Origin: Flavobacteriales bacterium
Lineage (GTDB): Bacteria > Bacteroidota > Bacteroidia > Flavobacteriales_F > PHOS-HE28
Assembly: GCA_016710015.1 (NCBI GenBank)
Contig: JADJLR010000001.1
Span: forward strand, 744,001-808,000
Length of the DNA stretch: 64,000 nucleotides
Reading direction: 5' to 3'
Shown one piece after another: positions 41,081-49,983 of this stretch; positions within the stretch are counted from its first letter, which is position 1, and every line of letters begins with the position of its first letter. The notes under the pieces were generated by a model that saw only the letters and a list, made by a program, of their open reading frames with translations, searched no databases and was not told the origin of the DNA. The translations under genes and the position numbers were made by a program.

Positions 41081-42520
41081 TTACGACTTCTTCTGCAGGC
41101 GTGCGATGCGGAACCCGATGGCACCTTGGAACACGGTCATTACCGGGCTCAACAGATTGAAGAAGCAGAACGGGAGGTACGCAAGCGTGGCCACGCCGAG
41201 AACGGACCCCATATACGCTCCGCAGGTATTCCAGGGTACAAGCGCGGACGTGACCGTGCCACTGTCCTCCAAGGTGCGGCTCAACACCTTCGGATCGAGG
41301 CCTCGATCCCGATAGACCGGAGCGAACATGCGGCCCGGAAGCACGATGCTGAGGTACTGATCCGAAGCGGTGGCATTCACGAAAATGCAGCTTGCCGCCG
41401 TAGTGGCGATCAAAGAACCATCGTTCTTCACACGGGAGATCAGAGCCGCCGTTATGCGTTGCAGGAGTCCTGCGCCTTCCATCGCACCGCCAAAGACCAT
41501 GGCGCAAAGGATCAACCAGATGGTCTTGAGCATCCCGAACATGCCGCCTGCCGTGAGCAGCTCGTCCATGGTGGCATTTCCCGTTACCACAGCACCGCCG
41601 CTCCCCATGGCACTGAGCACCACCTTGTAGGATCGAAAGGCGAATGAATGGCCGGGTCCTGCCAATTCATCGATCAGCTGCGGTTGGAAGATCGCGGCGA
41701 AAACGCCACCCAACAAAGCCCCGATGAACAAGGCAGGAAGTGCGGGCACCTTCCGCCAGATCATAACCACCACGGCAAGCGGGACCAAATACAAATACCA
41801 ACCGATGTTGAACTGTGATGCGATGGCTGCCTCGAAGGAGGCGGTATCGACCCCTGCTTGGGAATTGTCCGTGAACAGGCCAATACCCGCGAAAACGACC
41901 AGGGTGATGCTCATGGTAGGCACCGTGGTATTCAACATGTACCGAATGTGGCTGAAGAGGTCCGTACCAGCCACGGCGGGTGCCAGATTCGTCGTATCAC
42001 TCAATGGGCTGAGTTTATCGCCGAAATAAGCTCCACTGATCACCGCTCCGGCCACCAGTCCTTCATGGAACCCCATGGCCCGGCCGATCCCCATAAGTGC
42101 GATACCCACCGTAGCTGCGGTGCTCCACGAACTACCTGTGGCCAACGAGACAACCGCACAGACCAAGCAGCTCGCGAATAAGAACACCTTCGGCGATAGC
42201 AGTTGAAGACCGTGCATGATCATGGCCGGAACCACGCCACTGATAAGCCATGTGCCCGCCAATGCCCCGATCAACAAAAGGATGACGATGGCACCAAGTG
42301 CGGTTTGGATACTCCGCAGGATGTGGTCCAACAGGTCCGAGAATGTTTGGCCATTCCGCAGTCCGATGAGCAGTGCCACAGCACCACCGAACAATAGAGC
42401 GAGCTGATTGGGACCGTCCAAGCCTCCATCGCCGAAAACGATCAAGTTCAGGACCAAAAGACCGACCAAGAAAAAGATCGGCAAGAACGACAGCAAAAGC
42501 GAAGGGGGACGAGATGCCAT
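41081..42520 (-). CDS. nhaC: NhaC-family Na+/H+ antiporter
   Basis: This 479-residue inner-membrane protein starts at ATG 42520 (MASRPPSLLLSFLPIFFLVG). About eleven transmembrane helices are present. Family features include FGGAVALLIGLRNGQTFSDL, IGALAGTWLISGVVPAMIMHG, the conserved SGAYFGDKLSPLSDTTNLAP block, FVNATASDQYLSIVLPGRMF and LVPWNTCGAYMGSVLGVATL. It exchanges sodium for protons for pH and sodium homeostasis. A longer start at 42577 or 42544 is possible but adds no conserved sequence. Confidence 0.93.
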   Translation of the reverse strand: MASRPPSLLLSFLPIFFLVGLLVLNLIVFGDGGLDGPNQLALLFGGAVALLIGLRNGQTFSDLLDHILRSIQTALGAIVILLLIGALAGTWLISGVVPAMIMHGLQLLSPKVFLFASCLVCAVVSLATGSSWSTAATVGIALMGIGRAMGFHEGLVAGAVISGAYFGDKLSPLSDTTNLAPAVAGTDLFSHIRYMLNTTVPTMSITLVVFAGIGLFTDNSQAGVDTASFEAAIASQFNIGWYLYLVPLAVVVMIWRKVPALPALFIGALLGGVFAAIFQPQLIDELAGPGHSFAFRSYKVVLSAMGSGGAVVTGNATMDELLTAGGMFGMLKTIWLILCAMVFGGAMEGAGLLQRITAALISRVKNDGSLIATTAASCIFVNATASDQYLSIVLPGRMFAPVYRDRGLDPKVLSRTLEDSGTVTSALVPWNTCGAYMGSVLGVATLAYLPFCFFNLLSPVMTVFQGAIGFRIARLQKKS

Positions 42521-42964
42521 CTGCCGCCGAAGATAGCCGGGCATCGGCCCAATGGGATCCGACCGAGTCTGGAACAAAAGGTGGACCTCCTCCCATTCTC
42601 CTAGGTATGCAGGTTTGAATGGATCGGGAATGAAAGTCGTTAAGAAGCGCTTTCAAGAAGCGAACCATCACTCATCGACAGAAAAAGGTCATTCATCGGC
42701 TAGACCGAACCGCCGAAGGAATGCACCATGGTGATGAACAACCGTTCTGCATTCACATAGTCAACTCATTATCAGGATATTGACCGGTCATACCGTATTA
42801 CCAAGGATCGCCCTGCGGCTCCAGTTGAGATTTCACCGTAACCTCATTCGTCGATGAATAAACTAGGATAGTGTGAAAAATAACTTGATCCATCGATGTT
42901 TTTCACTTGACAGAGGATGCCTGACTTGCAGAACTTGCGCTCGATCAACCAAAAACGAATCCAT
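42521..42964 (+). other. 444-bp upstream region of the large secreted protein gene
   Basis: There is no supported gene here. The stretch becomes clearly AT-rich after about 42740 (TTATCAGGATATTGACC, GAATAAACTAGGATAG, GAAAAATAACTTGATCC), consistent with a promoter and leader for the gene at 42965. I cannot fix the promoter. Confidence 0.4.
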
Positions 42965-45900
42965 ATGAAACACTCTCCACGGCCGTTTCTTTCCAATCTG
43001 GAACACGGTACACGAACCCCCTATCGTAAAGCCAGGATCAAAAGCGAATGGCGGCCCTTCCTCCTGATCTTGGTCCTACTGGCTTTCATGCCACTAGGGT
43101 CTTGGGCACAGTTGGTCTCCACGTACAATAGTTCAAGCACCTTCCTCGTACCCGCTGGGGTCACAGAAGTGACCGTGGAATGCTGGGGCGGAGGTGGCCG
43201 CGGCGGAAGGCAAACTTCAAATGGTCGTGGCGGAGGTGGCGGCGGCGGCGCATATGTCCGCAGTACGATCCCAGTGATCGCTGGCAATACCTATACGGTT
43301 ACCGTTGGAGCAGGAAGCTCCAGCACCAGTGCTGGTGGCGACTCTTGGTTCGGCACATCTTCGACCATTCGTGCTAAAGGAGGCTCATCTGTCGGCAACA
43401 ACAGCTCGAGCGGTGCCAATGGTGGTTCCGCTGCGGCTTCCATTGGGAGTGTAAAATATGAAGGCGGCGATGGAGCCAATGCACCTAGCTCGACTGGGGG
43501 TGGCGGTGGATCCTCGGCTGGCATTTCAGCGAACGGTGCCAATGGTTCCAACCAAAACGGTGGAAATGCTCCTGCCGGTGGTGGTGATGGTGGTAATGGA
43601 GGGAATGGTGGTTTCCTTTCGCCTGGGAATGGAAGTGCAGGATCATTGCCAGGTGGTGGTGGTGGTGGTGCTGAAGAAGTTACATTATCCGGAGACGGAA
43701 ATGGAGGCAACGGTGGCGACGGTCGCGTCGTACTCACCTATACACCATGTGTTGGACCCACTGTTTCCGTAACACCGGGTTCACCCTCCATTTGCTCAGG
43801 GGGCAGTGTATTGCTAACGGCATCAGGAGCTTCGGCCGGTTACACTTGGTCTCCGGCAACAGGTCTGAGTTCGACGTCGGGTGCTACGGTCACAGCAAAT
43901 CCCACTTCGACTACGACGTACACGGTCATCGGTTTGAATACGGGATGTGGCGCTTCTGGTTCAACGACCGTAACAGTCATTGTAACCCCAGGACCAACGG
44001 CAGTTACAGCTAACAGTTCAGCCAGCACCGTTTGTACCGGAGGCCCCGTTAATCTGACCGGCGGTGCCACGAACTTGTCTTCGACGATCTTGACCAACGA
44101 CTTCAACAGCGGCCTTGGTACTTGGAATACCACGAACAACTCGAGCGGTGGCACGCCTGCCTTGGCAGACTGGACACCTCGGCCCGATGGTTATAACGTT
44201 TCATCGAACACTTTCCACAGTAACGACAACAGCCAGTTCTTCCTAAGCAACTCGGATGCACAGGGTAGCGGCGGTACGACAGAGACTATTCTGTCCACGC
44301 CTTCATTCAGTACGCAAGGGTATTCTACGTTGAGTTTGAGCTACTACCATTTCTTCCGATACAACAGTGGCACGGACGACCGGGCACGAGTAGAAGTATC
44401 CACGAACGGTACAACTTGGACGATCCTTCAAACCCATTCTTCCACGCAAGGGAGCGCAGGCGGTTTCTCGAACGCCACGGTGAACCTGAACGCCTACACC
44501 AACCAACCTACGCTATGGGTGCGGTTCCGGTACAATGGTTCCTGGGATTGGTGGTGGGCCGTTGACAACGCAGTTATCTCCGGCACACCGACGGCATTAA
44601 TGTGGGCATGGACTTCCACTCCATCCGGCTACACCTCTTCCGCTCAAAGCCCAACTGGAGTTGCGGTGCCAGCCAGCAGGACATTCAACCTTACCGTAAC
44701 TGCTGGGAACGGATGCACGGCTACTGCGAATACAGGCTCAGTGACCGCAGTACCAGTTCCAAATGCAGGGGGCAACGGCACTCTTGTGACCTGCAACAAT
44801 GCGGCACCGACCAACTTGTTGAGCCAACTGACCGGCAGTCCCAATGGCGGAGGTGCGTGGAGCGGTCCAAGCACGGTGATCGGAGGCATGTACGACCCGG
44901 CCACCATGGTTGCCGGTGTGTACACCTACCTCGTATCCGCTCCACCATGCACGGCCGCATCTGCTACCGTGACCGTAACGGAGAACACCGCTACCGCATG
45001 GTACGCCGATGACGATGGCGATAGCTTCGGTGATGCAGGCGATATGGTCATGGCCTGTGGAGCACCTGCTGGCTATGTGGCAGATAACACGGACTGCGAT
45101 GATAGCCAGACCACCTACGCAGACAATGACGGTGACGGATTCGGTGCAGGTGCTCCGGTAGCATGCGGCGTAGGGAACAACAGCGACTGCAACGATGCAG
45201 CGGTCCTTCACGCCGATCTGGATGGTGATGGATTCGGTGCTGCGGCCAATGCGCCATGTGGCATAGCGGACAATAGCGATTGCGATGACAGCCAAGCACT
45301 GTACACCGACAACGATGGTGACGGATTTGGTACCGGTACGCCTGTTGCCTGTGGCGTTCCGGACAATACCGACTGTGACGATAGCCAGATGCTCTATGCC
45401 GACACCGACGGTGATGGCTACGGAGCTGGAGCACCCGCAGCCTGTGGTGTGACCAACAACAGTGACAACTGCCCGAATATCGCTGGCCTTCAAGGCGACT
45501 ACTGCGATGTGAACAATGGCGTTGGCTCGTTCCTCTTCGGACAGATCAACGGATCCTGCGCTTGTGTAGCCGTACCATGCACCGAGACCGTGACCATGGA
45601 GTTGCGCACCGATGCATTGAGCAGCCAAGCCAGCTGGCAGATCCTGTTGCAGAACACCGACCAGGTGGTTTGCCAATTCAGCGTGCCGGTCAATGGCATC
45701 ACTTCGCCGATCACCGAGAACTGCTGCCTGCCTGTAGGGTGCTACCGTCTGCGCGTAAGCGATAGCGGTGGCGACGGTTTCGTGAGCGGTGGCATCACCG
45801 GTGGTTACCAGTTGCGCGAAAGCGGAGCTGCCGGTCGTCGTATCATCGACAACCTCGGCAACTTCACCAACCTCGCCGGTGGAGCGCCCGATGTGAGTGC

Positions 45901-47068
45901 ACTCGCAAACACGTATGAAAATGGAGCCTTCTGTGTTCCTGTTGGCAACGACCGCCCGATCTTCAGCAGCTGCGACAAGCTGGACTGGGTGACCAACAAA
46001 TTCATCGTGGCCACTGAGAATGTTGCAGTGAGTGGCCAATACGGTGTCACCAACAACACCAGCGGTTATGTGTTCTGGTTCTTCGACCCGAACGGCACAT
46101 ACAGCTACCGTCGGTTCCGCAGCCATGGATCCAGTGATGGGTTCGGGGTTGGTCCCCTGCGTGCCAACCACTTCCGCTTGAATGCGTGGACCAATACGAT
46201 GGCCACCCCACACCTCCCGAACAACGTACTCCTGAACGTGCGCATCCGCGGTCGGGTGGCTGGTGTGAACCAACCTTTCGGACCTGCTTGCCTGTTCAAA
46301 ATGGATGCGATCCGTGCGGCATGCCCGATCGTGAAGCTGCAGGATAACCCGTTGAGCAATGACTTCAGCTGCGGCGTGAACAAGTTCTTCGGTGGATCCA
46401 ACCAAGGCGGGAACCGTTTGACCGTCAATCCTCCGCAACCGATACCTACGGTGAGCAGTGTGAACGTGCGCTACCAGATCCGCTTCCGCAACGGCGAGTA
46501 TCCGAACCCAGGAGGTTGCATCGTACGCCCGCCGCAGACCAGCCCAACGTTCTTCCTGAACTGGAGCGCGGCCAGTGGCACCCAACTGAAGTGCAACACC
46601 CAATACGATGTGGATGTGCGCGTAAGCTTGGACGGTGGTGCTACTTGGTGCGTGGGTAATGCAAGCTCTGCTCCGGCCCTGAACTGTGCCGATCCTGGCG
46701 ATCCGAGTACTGCTTGGGGTAAGGTGTGTGCAGTGAACATCACCACCAGCACCTATTGCCCAGGTCCGATGCAAGGTGGCAGCAGCAGCATGGCTACCCA
46801 AAATGGTCACCTCACCATGTACCCGAACCCGAACCGTGGTGAGCAGCTCTTCATCAACCTCACGGAGGTGGATGCCGATGTACACACCGTAAGCGTGGAC
46901 ATCTATGACATGACCGGCAAGCGGGTGACCGCGCGCACGATCGCGGTGCAAGATGGTTTCGTGAACGCGAACATCGACCTCAACAACGAGCTGGCCGGTG
47001 GCCTATACGTGGTGAACATCACCGCCGGTGAGAAGACCTATACCGAGCGACTGGTGATCCAGCAGTAA
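42965..47068 (+). CDS. Large secreted glycine-rich, calcium-motif protein with T9SS sorting domain
   Basis: This 1,367-residue protein starts at ATG 42965. A long signal peptide ends near residue 48 (FMPLGSWAQ). Residues 60-265 form a glycine-rich domain starting FLVPAGVTEVTVECWGGGGR. Ig-like modules with PTVSVTPGSPSICSGGSVLL follow, then a beta-sandwich (FNSGLGTWNTTNNSSGG, VRFRYNGSWDWWWAVDNAV). Residues about 680-835 carry DxDGDGFG metal-binding repeats. Residues 840-1280 form a Cys-containing region (TMELRTDALSSQASWQILLQ) and the end has a sorting domain (LTMYPNPNRGEQLFINLT, DMTGKRV, LAGGLYVVNI, LVIQQ). It is probably a cell-surface adhesin or matrix protein. Confidence 0.92.
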   Translation: MKHSPRPFLSNLEHGTRTPYRKARIKSEWRPFLLILVLLAFMPLGSWAQLVSTYNSSSTFLVPAGVTEVTVECWGGGGRGGRQTSNGRGGGGGGGAYVRSTIPVIAGNTYTVTVGAGSSSTSAGGDSWFGTSSTIRAKGGSSVGNNSSSGANGGSAAASIGSVKYEGGDGANAPSSTGGGGGSSAGISANGANGSNQNGGNAPAGGGDGGNGGNGGFLSPGNGSAGSLPGGGGGGAEEVTLSGDGNGGNGGDGRVVLTYTPCVGPTVSVTPGSPSICSGGSVLLTASGASAGYTWSPATGLSSTSGATVTANPTSTTTYTVIGLNTGCGASGSTTVTVIVTPGPTAVTANSSASTVCTGGPVNLTGGATNLSSTILTNDFNSGLGTWNTTNNSSGGTPALADWTPRPDGYNVSSNTFHSNDNSQFFLSNSDAQGSGGTTETILSTPSFSTQGYSTLSLSYYHFFRYNSGTDDRARVEVSTNGTTWTILQTHSSTQGSAGGFSNATVNLNAYTNQPTLWVRFRYNGSWDWWWAVDNAVISGTPTALMWAWTSTPSGYTSSAQSPTGVAVPASRTFNLTVTAGNGCTATANTGSVTAVPVPNAGGNGTLVTCNNAAPTNLLSQLTGSPNGGGAWSGPSTVIGGMYDPATMVAGVYTYLVSAPPCTAASATVTVTENTATAWYADDDGDSFGDAGDMVMACGAPAGYVADNTDCDDSQTTYADNDGDGFGAGAPVACGVGNNSDCNDAAVLHADLDGDGFGAAANAPCGIADNSDCDDSQALYTDNDGDGFGTGTPVACGVPDNTDCDDSQMLYADTDGDGYGAGAPAACGVTNNSDNCPNIAGLQGDYCDVNNGVGSFLFGQINGSCACVAVPCTETVTMELRTDALSSQASWQILLQNTDQVVCQFSVPVNGITSPITENCCLPVGCYRLRVSDSGGDGFVSGGITGGYQLRESGAAGRRIIDNLGNFTNLAGGAPDVSALANTYENGAFCVPVGNDRPIFSSCDKLDWVTNKFIVATENVAVSGQYGVTNNTSGYVFWFFDPNGTYSYRRFRSHGSSDGFGVGPLRANHFRLNAWTNTMATPHLPNNVLLNVRIRGRVAGVNQPFGPACLFKMDAIRAACPIVKLQDNPLSNDFSCGVNKFFGGSNQGGNRLTVNPPQPIPTVSSVNVRYQIRFRNGEYPNPGGCIVRPPQTSPTFFLNWSAASGTQLKCNTQYDVDVRVSLDGGATWCVGNASSAPALNCADPGDPSTAWGKVCAVNITTSTYCPGPMQGGSSSMATQNGHLTMYPNPNRGEQLFINLTEVDADVHTVSVDIYDMTGKRVTARTIAVQDGFVNANIDLNNELAGGLYVVNITAGEKTYTERLVIQQ
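45005..45465 (+). repeat. Tandem DxDGDGFG-type metal-binding repeats within the secreted protein
   Basis: About five imperfect units of 28-30 codons each read Y-x-D-x-DGDGFG-x(8)-CG-x(3)-NxxDCDDSQ. The Asp-rich loop resembles thrombospondin type-3 or MopE-like putative calcium sites. DNA identity between units is high (GACAATGACGGTGACGG variants), showing recent duplication. Confidence 0.85.
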
Positions 47069-47091
47069 GGTCAATTCCAACGGAACGAAAA

Positions 47092-47125
47092 AGCCCCCCG
47101 TTCGCCAAATGGTGAACGGGGGGCT
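47092..47125. terminator. Bidirectional terminator
   Basis: AGCCCCCCGTTC and GAACGGGGGGCT form a perfect 12-bp stem with a GCCAAATGGT loop, preceded by GAAAA and followed by CTCGTTTT. It separates the convergent large secreted protein gene and the NamZ-like gene. Confidence 0.88.
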
Positions 47126-47140
47126 CTCGTTTTGGGTGGC

Positions 47141-48385
47141 TCAAGGTTTGAAGTCCGCGTACAGAAGGTACTTCGCGCGGATCCCGCGAAAACGATCCAA
47201 GTCCGCTTGCCACGAGGCACGGATCGTCGCTACATCCGCACCCGACACGATCTGCTTCTTCAAGGTGGCTGTCCCCGCGAGTTTGTCAAAGTAGGGAGTG
47301 AAGAACGTGGACCGATCCATCGCATGGCTGTACATCTCAAGCAACCAATGCAACTCCACTCGGCGATCCAATCGTGCTTGGATCCGACCATACTCGCGCA
47401 GATCGAAGCCTGTACACAATTTGCCTTTGTGCGGTGGCGACTTGGAAGCCGGAGTGGAGTGCGGCATGAACTCAAAGCCACCGATCGGACAGCCCGGATA
47501 GCCGATGCATTGGAAGGGCTGGTCCGTTCCACGACCCACGCTCACGATGGTGCCTTCGAACAACCCCAGCGAAGGATACAACTGCACTGCGGCATCATTG
47601 GGCAGGTTCGGTGAAGGCCGAAGTGGCAGGGAATAGACCGTATCATGCGAATAGCCCATGCACGGCACCACCGTCAGATCACAGGTCACCCCTGCCTTCA
47701 ACCACCCTTCCCCATTGATCATCGTGGCGAATTCGCCGATCGTCATTCCATGGACCATGGGCACCGGATGCATGCCGATATAGGAAGTGAACGCCGGGTC
47801 CAACACCGGGCCATCCACATAGAATCCGTTCGGGTTCGGGCGGTCCAGAACAATGACCTTCTTCCCTTCCTCGGCAGCGGTCTCCATGATGTAATGCAGC
47901 GTACTGATGTACGTGTAGAAGCGCACTCCGACATCCTGAATGTCGAAAAGCAGGACATCAATATCAGCAACTTGCTGTGATTTGAGCTTCTTGCTATCTC
48001 CATACATCGAGAGTACGGGAAGGCCGCTCTTCAGGTCCTTACTATCCTTCACCAATTCGCCATCACTCGCTTCACCGCGGAAGCCATGTTCTGGCCCGAA
48101 CACTTTTACAACGTTCACCTTCAAAGCCAACAACGAATCCACCAAGTGTGTGTGGCCAATTCGACCGGTCTGGTTGGTGACGACCGCGATCCGTTGTCCC
48201 TCAAGCAACGGCAGGTACACCTCGGTGCGCTCTGCCCCAACACGAATAGCAGGCTCCTGAATGGTTCGCACTTGCGCGGTTTGCGCATCTATGCACCCAC
48301 TCATGAACAGAATGGCCCAAAGGGTGGCACCTATCTTCGCCCAAGACCAAGCGTCCCTCGCCTTCGTGAACCTATCACACTTCAT
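47141..48385 (-). CDS. NamZ-like exo-beta-N-acetylmuramidase (DUF1343)
   Basis: This 414-residue protein starts at ATG 48385. A hydrophobic N-terminus ends in FMSGC, a likely lipobox. DUF1343 motifs are clear: GQRIAVVTNQTGRIGHTHLV, VFGPEHGFRGEASDGE, LSMYGDSKK, DIDVLLFDIQDVGVRFYTYI, VLDRPNPNGFYVDGPVL, HGMTIGEFATMING and LGLFEGTIVSVGRGTDQPF. The founding member NamZ releases terminal MurNAc residues from peptidoglycan chains, so periplasmic muropeptide recycling is inferred. Its 5' end overlaps the divergent permease pseudogene by 20 bp if the latter starts at GTG 48366. Confidence 0.92.
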   Translation of the reverse strand: MKCDRFTKARDAWSWAKIGATLWAILFMSGCIDAQTAQVRTIQEPAIRVGAERTEVYLPLLEGQRIAVVTNQTGRIGHTHLVDSLLALKVNVVKVFGPEHGFRGEASDGELVKDSKDLKSGLPVLSMYGDSKKLKSQQVADIDVLLFDIQDVGVRFYTYISTLHYIMETAAEEGKKVIVLDRPNPNGFYVDGPVLDPAFTSYIGMHPVPMVHGMTIGEFATMINGEGWLKAGVTCDLTVVPCMGYSHDTVYSLPLRPSPNLPNDAAVQLYPSLGLFEGTIVSVGRGTDQPFQCIGYPGCPIGGFEFMPHSTPASKSPPHKGKLCTGFDLREYGRIQARLDRRVELHWLLEMYSHAMDRSTFFTPYFDKLAGTATLKKQIVSGADVATIRASWQADLDRFRGIRAKYLLYADFKP

Positions 48386-49928
48386 CGCTCGTCGTATCCT
48401 GGTGGACAAGGACCGGGCCGAACGCTTTTCGCGTCCGATCGTGAGTATCGCAGTTCTTGGGATCGTCATCGGCATGGCGGTCATGATCGTTACGGTGGGG
48501 ATCACCACGGGATTCCAGCGTGAAGTGCGCACGAAGGTAACGGGCGCCGGTGGCCACCTCCAGATCACGGCCATCGGTCAAGTGGACCCGAAAGAAACGC
48601 CCAGAGTGGCGATCGACCAGTCCTTTTATCCGTGGTTGGACACGGTGCCCGGTATCGCCCATATCCAAGTATTTGCCACACGGCCGGGCACCATAGCAAC
48701 CGACCAAGAGATCTAAGGAGTAGTGTTGAAGGGCGCGGGCTTGGACCACGACTGGACCTTTCTCCAAAAGCACTTGCTATCCGGAACGATCCCTGCGATC
48801 AACGATACCGCAAGTCCCATCGACCTGTTGTTGTCCAAGTACCTCAGCGATCGGTTGCAGGTCGAGGTGAAGGATACGATCACGGTGTACCTGGTGCAGG
48901 GTCACAACGATATTCGGCCAAGGAAATTCCGGGTTTGTGGCCTGTATGAAACGGGTTTGGAGCAACAGGACCATCAACTTGTTTATTTGGACATCCAGCA
49001 CCTTCAGCGATTCGCCCAATGGGGTTTGAAAGCGGAACTCATGGTGTATGACACCACGCATTCCAGCGGACTCTACATCGAGGGACTGGGATTTGGCGGT
49101 GATCGGATATACACGTACAACTGGTCCGGAACGAACCTGCGTGGCAAAGGACCGCACTGGGTGGATGTCCCTGCACAAGGCGACACCATGATCACGATGA
49201 TCTTGACCGATGCGGACCACACCATTGCAGATACGGCCTGGGTGCGCATAAGCAGAGCCTCGTCGTTCTATCTCGGAACGGGAATGACACAAGCAAAGAG
49301 TACTGAACTCGCACCTGGTTTCGACGTGGAGCGGGGCGGTAGCGGAGGAAGTCATACGAAGTATTGCGGCGGGTTCGAGGTGACCTTGGACCGATCCGAG
49401 GACCTGATGGTGATGGACGATCTGGTATACCGCGAATACCTGGATGTGGGCCTTCGCTCCTTGAGCGTTCGTGACCGGTTCCCGGAGATCTTCGCTTGGT
49501 TGGAATTGTTGGACACGAACGTGATCGTCATCATCCTACTCATGATCATCGTTGCGATCATCAACATGACGAGTGCCTTGCTGATCATCATACTAGAGCG
49601 GACCCCGATGATCGGCGTGCTGAAAGCGTTGGGAAGCAGCAACGCGAGGATCAGGCGGATCTTCCTGATCGATGCAGCCTACATCCTCGGCATCGGGATC
49701 CTACTGGGCGATCTCCTCGGGATCGGGCTATGCTTGGTGCAGCGGACCTTTGAAGTGGTGCGCTTGCCGGTGGAGAGCTATTATGTGGACGTGGTCCCGG
49801 TCCACTTGGATTGGCAACCGATCGTCTTGTTGAACGTAGGTACCATGTTGATCTGCATACTCGCATTGGTTGTGCCCAGCATGCTTGTTACGCGGATCGC
49901 GCCAGCAAAAGCCATACGCTTCGATTGA
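48366..49928 (+). pseudogene. FtsX/LolC-E-type ABC permease gene with in-frame TAA
   Basis: From GTG 48366 (VNLSHFIARRILVDKDRAER) the frame encodes the first transmembrane helix (VLGIVIGMAVMIVTVGITTG) and a periplasmic domain, then meets TAA at codon 117 (48714-48716, ATDQEI-stop-GVVLKGAGLDHDW). It continues in the same frame for 404 codons, with the FtsX domain of three helices (VIVIILLMIIVAIINMTSAL, ERTPMIGVLKALGSSNARIR, FLIDAAYILGIGILLGDLLG) and a LolE-like end (APAKAIRFD). A Gln codon (CAA to TAA) is the likely ancestor. AAGGAG follows the stop before GTG/TTG codons, so reinitiation is conceivable. Confidence 0.75.
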
Positions 49929-49983
49929 CTCCCGGAAGGTCCGGATCGGTCGGGGTACATTTGCCCAACGACCGAGTGGTCGC

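Noticed and set aside
44738..46951. A 737-codon frame antisense to the large secreted protein
   Set aside because: It mirrors the repeated, Gly/Asp-rich sense strand and has a low-complexity composition typical of antisense frames.
4479..49928. Reassigned stop codon, suggested by three in-frame stops (TAG, TAG, TAA)
   Set aside because: TAG, TAA and TGA all end intact genes here (for example cbs with TAG, dnaK with TAA, yajQ with TGA), and core genes such as rpoB, rpoC and priA have no internal stops; independent decay explains it.
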